From: Paenisporosarcina sp. OV554
GTDB taxonomy: Bacteria; Bacillota; Bacilli; Bacillales_A; Planococcaceae
Assembly (NCBI RefSeq): GCF_003058165.1
Contig: NZ_QBUC01000005.1
Span: forward strand, 62,001-126,000
Direction of reading: 5' to 3'
DNA: 64,000 nucleotides
Below the pieces are notes generated by a model, which worked only from the letters and a program-made list of their open reading frames with translations, was not told the origin of the DNA and made no database searches. Position numbers and translations under genes: made by a program. Positions 33,038 to 41,640 of the stretch are shown piece after piece. Positions within the stretch are counted from its first letter, which is position 1. Every line of letters begins with the position of its first letter.

Positions 33038-34690
33038 TTACTCTTTCAGTGCTTTTATTTGTTTGCATAATTCGTTGAATCGTTGATCTAATTCAGCGTA
33101 TTTACCGTCTGTTTTTGGCATAAAGCTAATTTTTCCAAGGAGCGCTTGTCGCTCTATTTCTAGCTTCAGCAACTGCTGCTGTTGAAACGTCTCGTTCTGG
33201 TGATTATTCCACTCAGCAAATGTCATGTCTACTTTTTTCATTGATTTATTTTCAAAAACAAGGAGCTTGTTTGCAATTTTACCCAAAAAATAACGGTCAT
33301 GAGTCACAAGAATTATCGTGCCTGGATAAGTAGACAAGGTTTGTTCCAGTTGTTCACGGGAAGGCAAATCCAAATGATTGGTAGGTTCATCTAATAACAA
33401 AACGTCTTTTTGTTCCATCATGAACGCCATTAGTTTCAACTTTAATCGCTCTCCCATACTCAAAGAGCCTATTGGTAGACGCCAATGTTCTTTCCCAAAA
33501 CCTAAGTTTGTCATTAACGTTTGAATTTGTCCTCGCTCGTCAAAATCTTGTGGGTCGAACCATTCTTCAGGTGTCTTCTTTTCTGGTAAGTCTTCTACTG
33601 TTTGTTGCAAATAGCCAATACTCATAGCACTGGTTTTCCACAAGTCACCTTCAAACGTTTCTTGCCCCATAAGCATGCGCAACCAAGTAGACTTCCCACA
33701 ACCGTTTGGTCCAATAAGAGCAATACGTTCGCCTCGTTGAATGGTAAACGAAGCTTTTTCCCATAATACTTGCTCACCAAATCTTTTCGAGAGTCTTTTA
33801 GCCTCAATCACTCGATGTCCTTGCTTTTGATTGCCTTCAATTGAAAACGAAATTTCTTTTTCTTCTAACGGTCTGTCGATTTTCGCTTTTGCAAGTTCAC
33901 CTTCCAAACGCTTACGTTTTGAGCGAATCTGAGTGTCCATGCGTTTGGCTTTCGAACGATAAAACTCTTTAAATCCATCTTGTTTTGTTGAGTCGGCATG
34001 TGCTTTAGATGACCAATTTTGAAGTGATGCAATTTGTTCATCAATCCGCGTGATTTTTTTTTGTTGCGCATCGTACAATCGCGAATGTACCTTGCGTCGT
34101 TCTTCTTTTTCCAATCGATAGGTAGTATAATTCCCTTCATATGCAGTTACTCTTTGGTGTTCTACTTCCCAAATAGTGGTAGCTACTTCATCTAAAAAAT
34201 AGCGATCATGTGAGACGATAATCAAGGTACCCGAAAAGGATTTAACGAGTTTCACCAGTTCTTTTAAACTTTGTTGGTCTAGATGGTTTGTTGGTTCATC
34301 TAAAAGTAACAACTGAACATGACTTGAAAATGCTTGTGAAAGCCTTTTTTTCATTCGTTCTCCACCACTCAATACCTCATACGAGCGATTTTTAGGAACA
34401 TGCCATTTATGTGAGAGGTTATTTTCCTCTAGCTGATTGTCGATCAATTCAAAAGCTTGATCTTCTTGTCTAAAGTAATGGGTTGTAGGAGTTCCTCCTA
34501 TCCAATGAATAAAACCTTCACTTGCTCCTAGCTCTCCAGCAAACAGAGACAACAGAGTGGATTTCCCTTCACCATTACCACCGACGACTCCAATACAACT
34601 TCCTTTTTTGATATCAATTGATACTTTTTGAACCACTATTTTATTGCCATATTCAATGGATACATTTTGTGTTTTACCAAGTACAACCAT
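33038..34690 (-). CDS. vmlR: ABC-F ribosome-protection protein (VmlR-like)
   Basis: A 550-residue soluble protein with two ABC domains: Walker A GGNGEGKST and GPNGCGKST, signatures LSGGERMKKR and LSMGERLKLK, Walker B LLLLDEPTNHLD and VLLLDEPTNHLD. The linker (SKAHADSTKQDGFKEFYRSK) and the C-terminal extension follow B. subtilis VmlR, which displaces lincosamides, streptogramin A and pleuromutilins from the ribosome. I take the ATG at 34690, with AGGGGG upstream; the longer frame to 34831 would translate the leader terminator. The leader holds an attenuator-like structure. Antibiotic range is inferred. Confidence 0.85.
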   Translation of the reverse strand: MVVLGKTQNVSIEYGNKIVVQKVSIDIKKGSCIGVVGGNGEGKSTLLSLFAGELGASEGFIHWIGGTPTTHYFRQEDQAFELIDNQLEENNLSHKWHVPKNRSYEVLSGGERMKKRLSQAFSSHVQLLLLDEPTNHLDQQSLKELVKLVKSFSGTLIIVSHDRYFLDEVATTIWEVEHQRVTAYEGNYTTYRLEKEERRKVHSRLYDAQQKKITRIDEQIASLQNWSSKAHADSTKQDGFKEFYRSKAKRMDTQIRSKRKRLEGELAKAKIDRPLEEKEISFSIEGNQKQGHRVIEAKRLSKRFGEQVLWEKASFTIQRGERIALIGPNGCGKSTWLRMLMGQETFEGDLWKTSAMSIGYLQQTVEDLPEKKTPEEWFDPQDFDERGQIQTLMTNLGFGKEHWRLPIGSLSMGERLKLKLMAFMMEQKDVLLLDEPTNHLDLPSREQLEQTLSTYPGTIILVTHDRYFLGKIANKLLVFENKSMKKVDMTFAEWNNHQNETFQQQQLLKLEIERQALLGKISFMPKTDGKYAELDQRFNELCKQIKALKE

Positions 34691-34714
34691 TCCTATTCCC
34701 CCTATTTCGAAGGT

Positions 34715-34749
34715 CAAAAAAATCCCTCCGAGAATTATCGGAAGGATTA
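34715..34749 (-). promoter_or_regulatory. Attenuator terminator in the vmlR leader
   Basis: On the minus strand AATCCTTCCGA / TCGGAGGGATT is followed by T7, ending 25 nt before the vmlR start. An upstream segment, GGAAATAGGATT (34831-34842), could pair with AATCCTTCC and prevent its formation. A TATAAT with an upstream TG (34968-34973) is the likely promoter. Confidence 0.7.
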
Positions 34750-34864
34750 AACTTACCCAAAATAGATCAGAACAAAAAACTCTTTTTTTAATAAAGAGAA
34801 TTTCTGTAGTAATGAAAAATGGGCAGACCAATCCTATTTCCGATTTCGCAAAATGTTTAATTTG

Positions 34865-34900
34865 CTAAGAAATAAGATTAATTTTCCATTGTCCACCCAT
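34865..34900 (-). CDS. Candidate leader peptide upstream of vmlR
   Basis: An 11-codon frame, MGGQWKINLIS, has AGAAGG just before its ATG and lies between the promoter and the attenuator. Drug-induced ribosome stalling on such leader peptides controls many ABC-F genes. Length and position fit; translation is unproven. A weaker 8-codon frame (MKKLHNHF) lies at 34921-34947. Confidence 0.5.
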   Translation of the reverse strand: MGGQWKINLIS

Positions 34901-35102
34901 CGTCCCTTCTTGCCTCGCACCTAGAAATGATTATGTAATTTTTTCATTTCCTTACCAGTTTGTATGAATTATAGCATATCACTTTTAAATTAAGGCACAA
35001 TTTAGTTAATTATTTTTTGAGTCTTAATTTTTATATGCATCACACTTGAATATCATGACCACTTATTCATACCACTATACCTTCAATTCGCTCAATTCCA
35101 TG

Positions 35103-35963
35103 TCATAGCCCATCTTCTGAAACAAATTCAATGTGAATTGAATCTGCAATTTTTTGGTAACCGATTTCTCGGTAAATCTTGTTGGAAGTAGGGTTCATCA
35201 TATCCGTGTACAGCACACAGAAGTCATAGGTCTTTAATAATTCTTCACTACCTGCTGCAACCATGGTGCGTGCATATCCTTTTTTCCTTTCTTCATGTGG
35301 AGTATAGACAAAAGATACAGTGACTCCACGTTCAGAAGGGCGCGCTTTTTTCATCATTGAAACGATTTTTCCTTTGTCTTCCCAAAAGAATACTTCCTCA
35401 TCTTCCAAGAATTGATTAACCTTTTCCTTAATAGCATCTAGAGGGCTACTTTTAAGTCCCGTATCCATTTCAAATGCTTTAAACCAATTTTCAAGAATTG
35501 GCGCTTCATCTTTTCTAGCATAGCGCCACGATCCTGGACTTTTTTCGAGTGAATGATCAACTTTATCCAAACGGTATAGACCTTGGTCCATTAACAATTT
35601 TGCTTTGCATTTTGTCGTCTCTTGCCATTTCTCTGAAAATGCAGTGACTACAGATTTCACGCCAACAGCCGATTGAATAGGTAGTTTTCTTTTGAAAAGT
35701 TCATGAGCAGCAAGCGTCAAAATGTCATCTATTTTTGTTTCATCAATAATAATAAGATTCAAAGGATGAGGAGGTGTCATTTGAAATAGAGCCACAATGC
35801 AGTCTTCTACTTCAATCGTAGCCATGAACGGATTTTCATATCGCCCGGCTTTGATTCCTTGCAACACGCCATAAAACAGACTATATAAATCTTCATGTTT
35901 GCTTAAAAAAGGTTTTGCTTTATCTTCGAATTCCTGAGCTTGTGTAAACACGTTGAATTTCAT
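35103..35963 (-). CDS. GNAT-family acetyltransferase
   Basis: A 286-residue protein with an N-terminal GNAT-like half (about 1-130, ATIEVEDCIVALFQMTPPHP) and a C-terminal GNAT domain with VSFVYTPHEERKKGYARTMV and NPTSNKIYREIGYQKI. The architecture is common in bacillus acetyltransferases of unknown substrate. GGGAG precedes the ATG. A Fur-box-like sequence lies about 90 nt upstream, hinting at iron-linked control. Confidence 0.82.
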   Translation of the reverse strand: MKFNVFTQAQEFEDKAKPFLSKHEDLYSLFYGVLQGIKAGRYENPFMATIEVEDCIVALFQMTPPHPLNLIIIDETKIDDILTLAAHELFKRKLPIQSAVGVKSVVTAFSEKWQETTKCKAKLLMDQGLYRLDKVDHSLEKSPGSWRYARKDEAPILENWFKAFEMDTGLKSSPLDAIKEKVNQFLEDEEVFFWEDKGKIVSMMKKARPSERGVTVSFVYTPHEERKKGYARTMVAAGSEELLKTYDFCVLYTDMMNPTSNKIYREIGYQKIADSIHIEFVSEDGL

Positions 35964-36051
35964 ACGATTTTATCTCCCTATCGTTTTTAATAGTAGATAT
36001 TACACAAATCGGCAGCCAATGTCACTCTTTTTCAAATATTTAAACGAAATT

Positions 36052-36070
36052 GACAAATGATTCTCATTCG
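36052..36070 (-). promoter_or_regulatory. Fur-box-like site
   Basis: AATGATTCTCATT (36056-36068) matches the AATGATwATCATT core of the Fur box at 12 of 13 positions. Located between tatC and the GNAT gene, upstream of the latter. Confidence 0.45.
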
Positions 36071-36092
36071 TTGCAATTAACAAATCTCCAAA

Positions 36093-36137
36093 TAAAAAAA
36101 CTATCGATCCCACTACTCTAAGGGGATCGATAGTTTT
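36093..36137 (-). terminator. Terminator of the Tat operon
   Basis: AAAAACTATCGATCCC / GGGGATCGATAGTTTTT stem spanning the tatC stop codon. Confidence 0.85.
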
Positions 36138-36931
36138 TCATTCGATATTTGTTTTCGTTCAAGTTTTTTAACAACCACAATACTAATTTCATACAGCAAA
36201 ATCATTGGAATTAGAACCAAAAAATCGCTGATAAAGTCTGGTGGTGTCATGAGTGTCGATATTATCGCTAATACGACATAAGACCATTTTCGTACCTTTT
36301 TCATCTTATCTGAAGTCAAGATACCGATAGCTGATAAAAACATCGCAATAATTGGCAGTTCGAATAATATTCCTAAAGGCACTGTCGTCATTAACAAAAA
36401 GTGAATATATTCACTAGCAGATACCATTACTTTAAAATTCACTTCGCCAATACCGATTAAAAATTGATAACTTAAAGGATTCACAACAAAATAGCCAAAA
36501 GAAATACCGACTATGAAAAGTACAAGCATTAGTGGTGAATACAATCCAATAAATCGACTCTCTGCATGGTTCAATCCTGGTTTAACAAACTGCCAAATAA
36601 AATGAAATATAAAAGGTAGAGAAATGCCTAGCGAAAGCGCACTCGAAATCGACATATAGAATTTCACTACTTCAAGTGGCCCAAGTACGATTAATTCATT
36701 GCCCCTTGTAACATAAGGAAACCATAGATTAATGGTTGAAAGTACGACAAGAAAGAAAAAAAGAAATACTGCTACACTCTTAATAATTTGCTTTCGTAAA
36801 TCCGTTAAATGTTCAACAAGTGGTGATTCGTCACTGGCAGCCACATTTGCTATAACTTCTTCAACTTCTACCACTTTTTTTTTATCTAATGGACTAATTA
36901 TTTTCTTATTGTGATGTTCGTATGGGTCCAT
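36113..36931 (-). CDS. tatC: Twin-arginine translocase subunit TatC
   Basis: A 272-residue six-helix membrane protein forming the Tat signal-peptide receptor. Family features: VEHLTDLRKQIIKS near the start of the core, FHFIWQFVKPGL, and ESRFIGLYSPLMLVLFIVGI. The N-terminal 35 residues are an extra charged extension. AAGGTG precedes the ATG. It lies 12 nt after tatA and ends the operon that starts with a Tat-signal protein, so it is likely dedicated to that cargo. Confidence 0.94.
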   Translation of the reverse strand: MDPYEHHNKKIISPLDKKKVVEVEEVIANVAASDESPLVEHLTDLRKQIIKSVAVFLFFFLVVLSTINLWFPYVTRGNELIVLGPLEVVKFYMSISSALSLGISLPFIFHFIWQFVKPGLNHAESRFIGLYSPLMLVLFIVGISFGYFVVNPLSYQFLIGIGEVNFKVMVSASEYIHFLLMTTVPLGILFELPIIAMFLSAIGILTSDKMKKVRKWSYVVLAIISTLMTPPDFISDFLVLIPMILLYEISIVVVKKLERKQISNEKLSIPLE

Positions 36932-36943
36932 TTACTTCACCTT

Positions 36944-37144
36944 CTATAGGATTTCAGATTTCTTTTCTTCTTTTTTTACGGGTTCATCGTCATCTATAAG
37001 TCCTCTTGTCGACTTTTTAAATTCTGAAAATGTCTTCCCAACTGCCGCTCCAATTTCCGGTAGTTTTTTCGGACCAAATACAATGAGTACAATAACCAAA
37101 ATGATGATTAATCCTGGAACACCTATTGCTCCTAATCCACCCAT
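36944..37144 (-). CDS. tatA: Twin-arginine translocase subunit TatA
   Basis: A 66-residue TatA/TatE protein: one membrane helix ([20 protein letters not shown]) with the hallmark [10 protein letters not shown] hinge, an amphipathic helix ([17 protein letters not shown]) and a charged tail. It oligomerises to form the translocation site with TatC. AGGAGG is upstream. As in most Gram-positives no separate TatB is present. Confidence 0.95.
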   Translation of the reverse strand: MGGLGAIGVPGLIIILVIVLIVFGPKKLPEIGAAVGKTFSEFKKSTRGLIDDDEPVKKEEKKSEIL

Positions 37145-37159
37145 AATAATTCCTCCTTT

Positions 37160-38869
37160 TTAGACGAGTGATCCACCCGATTTGCTATATTTGATAATGC
37201 CTTCCGCAGCTCGGTAAGAAAGTGCGCCCACTGTACCTGTTGGGTTATATCCTCCGTTATGAGCAAAGTTCCCTGCACCAACAACAAATAGATTTTCTGC
37301 ATCCCAATGTTGCAGATATGTGTTCACAACACTATTTTCTGGACTCCCCCCCATGACTGTTCCACCTGTATTATGAGTAGTTTGGTAAGTCACAATATCA
37401 TAATCCGTAATAGGCGACCTGCTTTCAACCGTCTTCGCACCCATTTCCTTCATAATTTCTGCTGATTTCTCCGATATATACTTATGCAAAGCTCGATCTT
37501 GTTCAGTAAAATTATAGGTCATTTGAAGAAGTGGTATCCCGTAAGCATCCTTGTAATTGCTATCTAACGAAAGGAAATTCTCTTTATGAGGCATCGAAGC
37601 ACCCTGTGCTCCAATACTTAAAGTTCGTGTGTAATTGTAGATAGACGATTTTTTGAATTCTGCTCCCCAAGTCGGCGTATCACGCTGAATTGGATTGGTC
37701 TCAATAGGTCTTGATCCCGTTTGTGTGATTGATAGGCTACCACCGTGAATGAAGTCTAAATTACTATGATCAAAATTATCAGCATTAAAGTCATCAATGG
37801 TCATACCAAGAGCGCCTGCTCCCATAAAAGTATTCATCTGATCGTCGAAGAAACCTGACGCTCCCGGAAGTATTTGATAGCAATAGCTCCTTCCAAGAGT
37901 ACCTCGACCTGTTACTGGATCATATTGATCACCGATTTTTGACACCATCAATAGCTTTGCATTATTCATGACATAACTTGATAACACGACCGCTTCTGCA
38001 GGCTGAATATATTCTTCACCAGAAAGCGTGTCCATATATTTCACACCCGTGACCTTTTTTCCGCTTTTGATCACTTCAACGACATTCGCATTGAATCGCA
38101 CATCAAAATTACCGGTCTTCCTTGCTGTAGGAACAACAGTAATTTCTGGTGAGGACTTCGCTCCATACTCACAACCGAAACGTTCACAGAACCCACAATA
38201 CTGGCAGGCATTTATCATTTCCCCATCTGGATTCTCATAAGCTTCAGACAAATTTGCAGAGGGCATCATTATTGGTGAATAACCCAATTCTTGTGTAGCC
38301 TTCTCAAATTTTTTCAAAATCGGTGTCTTTTTCATTGGGGGGGTAGGGAATGGGTCTTTACGCTTTAGAAAAGGATTATTATCCTCACCAGAGAGCCCGA
38401 TAGTTTGTTCAAACGTATAAAAATAAGGTTCTAGTTCATCATAGGTAAGGCCCCAATCTTGGAGTAGATAATCCTTTGGTAATTTATTAGGACCATATTT
38501 TTTATCCGTCATTGTTTTTATTTGAAAATCATAAGGATAAAACCTCCATGTATGACCATTCCAGTGAGTTCCTGAACCCCCTAACCCTTCTCCCAGTAAA
38601 AAGGATCCTAATTGACGCATGGGCAATGCAGGCATTTTACGATTATTTCTAATAGTAATGGTTTCTTTTGCTAAATTTTGCATTAATTCATATCGAACTG
38701 CATAACGGTATTCATCATGTATTTTTAAATAATCTTCTGTCCCCCGCTCCTGGCCTCTCTCTAAACCAACAACCTTTAAACCAGCCTTTGCGCATTCCGC
38801 TGCAATAATGCCGCCTGTCCAACCCATACCAACTATTACAACATCTACTTTAGGTAATGTTTTAACCAT
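37160..38869 (-). CDS. GMC-family oxidoreductase (gluconate 2-dehydrogenase large-subunit-like)
   Basis: A 569-residue FAD enzyme: dinucleotide motif IVGMGWTGGIIAAECAKAG near the N-terminus, a cysteine-rich segment CQYCGFCERFGC (about 220-231) and the C-terminal HNTGGT and GYNPTGTVGALSYRAAEG. Similar to membrane-bound gluconate/sorbitol dehydrogenase flavin subunits. It has no signal peptide of its own, while the upstream gene has a Tat signal; export as a complex is likely. No cytochrome c subunit gene is adjacent. Substrate unknown. Confidence 0.88.
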   Translation of the reverse strand: MVKTLPKVDVVIVGMGWTGGIIAAECAKAGLKVVGLERGQERGTEDYLKIHDEYRYAVRYELMQNLAKETITIRNNRKMPALPMRQLGSFLLGEGLGGSGTHWNGHTWRFYPYDFQIKTMTDKKYGPNKLPKDYLLQDWGLTYDELEPYFYTFEQTIGLSGEDNNPFLKRKDPFPTPPMKKTPILKKFEKATQELGYSPIMMPSANLSEAYENPDGEMINACQYCGFCERFGCEYGAKSSPEITVVPTARKTGNFDVRFNANVVEVIKSGKKVTGVKYMDTLSGEEYIQPAEAVVLSSYVMNNAKLLMVSKIGDQYDPVTGRGTLGRSYCYQILPGASGFFDDQMNTFMGAGALGMTIDDFNADNFDHSNLDFIHGGSLSITQTGSRPIETNPIQRDTPTWGAEFKKSSIYNYTRTLSIGAQGASMPHKENFLSLDSNYKDAYGIPLLQMTYNFTEQDRALHKYISEKSAEIMKEMGAKTVESRSPITDYDIVTYQTTHNTGGTVMGGSPENSVVNTYLQHWDAENLFVVGAGNFAHNGGYNPTGTVGALSYRAAEGIIKYSKSGGSLV

Positions 38870-38885
38870 TTAAAGTCCCCCCTCC

Positions 38886-39632
38886 TTATTCACTTCCACC
38901 CAATGAATTCGGTGCAATTTTTTGAAACTTTTCACTTTCGATTACCTTGATATAGGACATTTGATGGCCAGGGAAACCTTTCATCTTCCAACCTTCCATA
39001 TTCTGATTGCCACCGTAGATAGGATCTGAATAGGCTCCCTCTAAAGTTGCTGTTCTTAGTAAGCGGAAGAAAAATGCAGATGTCACACCAGACATTTGAA
39101 TCTCGTCTTTTTGAAAAGCTGTTAAAATCTCATCCATCTGGGTTCCTTCAATACTTGAAAAGCCATTTTCGAATCTGCTAGTTGCCTCAGCTTCAAGCTT
39201 CTCGATTCCTTGTCTGAAAATTTCTGCTCGAGTTAAACGACTTTGATATCCTTGCGTGGCAGCCCCAACTGCGAAAGGTCCATGCATATACTCTTTTGAA
39301 TTACTTCCATACTGTCCAGCTAGTTGATTATCGATAAAGAAAGGAACACCAAGTTCAATTGCCCCCGGACCAAGATCGTCTTTAGGGAAAATACGTTCTG
39401 TTGCATTCGATATAATTTCAAACTCCCGATTATTCCTGAAAAATTGCCACCCTTTATGCATTTGTTGGTCGTGTTGACCATGCTTCATATCATTTTTTGT
39501 TTCCGGTTCGGGTTTATTTATCGTGTAGCCTACTAGTCCCCCAATGAGACCTCCACCGATTAACGCACCAGTAGCAACACCAGAAGTCTTCAGAAAATCA
39601 CGCCTTGAAATATTCTTTTCTTTACTTTCCAT
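38886..39632 (-). CDS. Tat-exported gluconate 2-dehydrogenase subunit 3 family protein
   Basis: A 248-residue protein beginning with a textbook twin-arginine signal, NISRRDFLKTSG, then a glycine-rich hydrophobic core (GALIGGGLIGGLVG). The mature part matches the small subunit that pairs with GMC flavoproteins (ATERIFPKDDLGPGAIELGV, GYQSRLTRAEIFRQGIE). It should carry its partner through the Tat pathway. ATG at 39632 follows AAGGAGG; an upstream start at 39686 precedes the ribosome site. First gene of the four-gene operon. Confidence 0.88.
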   Translation of the reverse strand: MESKEKNISRRDFLKTSGVATGALIGGGLIGGLVGYTINKPEPETKNDMKHGQHDQQMHKGWQFFRNNREFEIISNATERIFPKDDLGPGAIELGVPFFIDNQLAGQYGSNSKEYMHGPFAVGAATQGYQSRLTRAEIFRQGIEKLEAEATSRFENGFSSIEGTQMDEILTAFQKDEIQMSGVTSAFFFRLLRTATLEGAYSDPIYGGNQNMEGWKMKGFPGHQMSYIKVIESEKFQKIAPNSLGGSE

Positions 39633-39686
39633 ATGTTTTTTCCTCCTTTTATGCTTAGATTTTGCAATGATAAATTTTGAGAGCAA

Positions 39687-40583
39687 AAGCTTTTAACTCT
39701 ACTAGCAGAATAGGCAAATGAGGGTTGTTTTAAACAATCTCATTGGGACTATCTCATTATTATGTATGAAAATAAATACGGGTATTGGTCTTAAAACTCA
39801 TAGACGAATCCCAGTTCCCTCTTGATAAAAGTGATCTATTTGGTTATTACATTCGTTATCTATTTAACGAAAGTTGTGAACGTTTTCGACCTAGGGCTTG
39901 TAACTTCGTCACTTCGCCAAATCCTCTTTTTTAGATCATCCTGCGGCTGGTGTGCACCCTTCGCTCCCTTGCAACCTGGGCTCGTCCAGTTATGGCGGTT
40001 TGGTTTACTAAAGACAAGATGCTCACTTTATGTAGATGTTCGGCCGAAGATACTATTTCTGCCTCTTTCTGCATCTTTTATTTTCAACAAGCAGTGATAC
40101 TCACTTTATAGATTAATATTCATGATTCTCAAAAACATCTCTGGTGGATTGTTAATCAAAGAAACAACCAAAATAAAGTAATGCGGTAGCAGCCGAAATA
40201 GCATCTTCGGCTGCTTGGTTTCTTAAAGTTGTGACGATTCTATAGTAAGTAAAAATCAACAAGCAATTTGCCTCAAGGTTGTAGGGGAGCGACGAAAGCA
40301 TCCGAGCTGCAGGATTACCTGGAAAATTAGTAGGGGGATGTGACTGTGTCACATCCCCCTTTTACTTATTCATTAGATAATGGTGTAGCATGATGGCTTT
40401 CCAAAGCTCCCCGGAAACCTGAGTGTTAAAGTGAGTTACTCTAAATGTTTTTTGCGTAACCAAAATCAACAAGCAATTTCCCCCAAGATAAATTAAATCT
40501 TATAACATGTACAGGCGAATACAATAAAAAAGGTTCTTATTACGAAGATCACCTTGTAGTTTACACTACCTTAAAAACATCAT
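39687..40583. other. Repeat-rich gene-free gap
   Basis: Nearly 900 nt without a supportable gene. Elements: a stretch at about 39930-39990 whose reverse complement resembles 40270-40320 (AGGTTGnAnGGGAGCGA...CGCAGGAT), a GCAGCCGAA / TTCGGCTGC hairpin at 40191-40216, AAATCAACAAGCAATTT at both about 40253 and 40463, and the hairpin-tail repeat at 40333-40440. A 91-codon frame at 39822-40097 has no family likeness. Confidence 0.55.
40333..40440 (+). repeat. Hairpin-plus-tail dispersed repeat, copy B
   Basis: GGGGGATGTGACTGTGTCACATCCCCC followed by TTTTACTT, TCATTAGATAA, GTAGCATGATGGCTTTCC and CGGAAACCTGAGTG. Shares order and most bases with 20313-20430. Confidence 0.7.
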
Positions 40584-40629
40584 AAAAGAGTGAATTATCC
40601 TACTAGGATGATTCACTCTTCTTTTTTTG
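40584..40629 (-). terminator. Terminator of the P-loop protein gene
   Basis: AAGAGTGAATxATCC / GGATxATTCACTCTT stem overlapping the gene end; T tract on the minus strand. Confidence 0.75.
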
Positions 40630-41172
40630 GATATTTTGAAGCCATTGTTCAACTTCTTTAGGTGATTTAAACGTGATAACATCGGTTTGCGTATTGGTTA
40701 ATAGTTCTAACATCTTTGGTTTCACATCTTTTGGATACCGCCATATCCATCGAACAAATTCCCAATCTATCTTCTCTTTACAGTCTTTCCCCATATCTGG
40801 TCTGGTTTTCCCACGATACGTCCAAGCCCTCTTGCACGCTCGATATAAACAGATGACATTTGAGAAATCAAGAAAAATGATAAGATCTGCATATTTCGCT
40901 CGCAGTTCAATACTTGAATCAAAGTTGCCGTCAATAATCCAATGTGGTTTTGTTAGTTCATTTTTTACTTTTTCCATAAATTTAGGACGCGGCAAAGGAT
41001 TCCATCCGGGCTGCCAAAACAGTGCATCTAAATGAACGATTGGTATATCCCATAGTTCTCCTAATTTGCGGGACAATGTAGATTTCCCAGCCCCTCCTGA
41101 TCCTACAATCAATATTTGTTGATGTTTATGCTGCGTCTCCTTCAAATGAACAAACTCCAATCGTATTGCCAT
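40603..41172 (-). CDS. P-loop kinase-like protein (DNA topology modulation/FlaR-like)
   Basis: About 189 residues. Walker A in IVGSGGAGKSTLSRKLGE, then HLDALFWQPGWNPLPRPKF, WIIDGNFDSS and LIIFLDFSNVICLYRACKR are typical of the adenylate-kinase-like FlaR/topology modulation family, whose biochemical role is unsettled. Start uncertain: the ATG at 41172 gives a 47-nt overlap with the VOC gene, but later in-frame starts lack a good site. A paralog is at 62830-63321. Confidence 0.78.
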   Translation of the reverse strand: MAIRLEFVHLKETQHKHQQILIVGSGGAGKSTLSRKLGELWDIPIVHLDALFWQPGWNPLPRPKFMEKVKNELTKPHWIIDGNFDSSIELRAKYADLIIFLDFSNVICLYRACKRAWTYRGKTRPDMGKDCKEKIDWEFVRWIWRYPKDVKPKMLELLTNTQTDVITFKSPKEVEQWLQNIQKKKSESS

Positions 41173-41497
41173 CAAGATCTTTAAATTGAAAGAACTCCAC
41201 ATTACCACCACTTTCAATAGCAGTGGCTTCCACTCCAGTGTCTAGCATGCGTTGATGGGTTGCATGGATGTCCGACGTATATAAATTAAACCATTCATGC
41301 TCGGAAGGTTGACCACTTCCCATTTGAGGGCTACGAACCAATGTAAATGCCGTTTCCCCGTTTCCAACTTCCATTGCTGCATACCCATTTTCCTCATCAT
41401 GCCATCGTAAGATAAACCCACATTTTTCTTCAAACCAGTTAATCGCGCCATTCGTGTCTTGTACAGGTAAAAATACGGTATCAATCCTTTTAAACAT
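41126..41497 (-). CDS. VOC-family (glyoxalase/bleomycin-resistance-like) protein
   Basis: A 123-residue single-chain vicinal-oxygen-chelate fold protein: TVFLPVQDTNGAINWFEEK at the start, HEWFNLYTSDIHATHQRM in the second half and FFQFKDLDGNTIGVC at the end. Function could be a dioxygenase, lyase or binding protein; not specified by sequence. GAGAGG precedes the ATG at 41497. Overlaps the following P-loop gene, suggesting one transcript. Confidence 0.83.
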   Translation of the reverse strand: MFKRIDTVFLPVQDTNGAINWFEEKCGFILRWHDEENGYAAMEVGNGETAFTLVRSPQMGSGQPSEHEWFNLYTSDIHATHQRMLDTGVEATAIESGGNVEFFQFKDLDGNTIGVCSFEGDAA

Positions 41498-41600
41498 ATC
41501 CGCCTCTCCCTTGTTAGACAATATTTGATAGTTTCATTTTAACAAGGAATGTCATGTACTACTACAGAATATTGAAAAATCCGAATATTTATTTTCCGCC

Positions 41601-41633
41601 AAAAAAAGACTCCCTTTCACTAGAGAGTCCTTT
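41601..41633 (-). terminator. Terminator of the niaP-like gene
   Basis: GGACTCTC...GGGAGTC stem followed on the minus strand by TTTTTTT. Confidence 0.72.
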
Positions 41634-41640
41634 AATAACA

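Noticed and set aside
39822-40097. Plus-strand ORF of 91 codons
   Set aside because: No ribosome site or family likeness, and it is made partly of repeat sequence.
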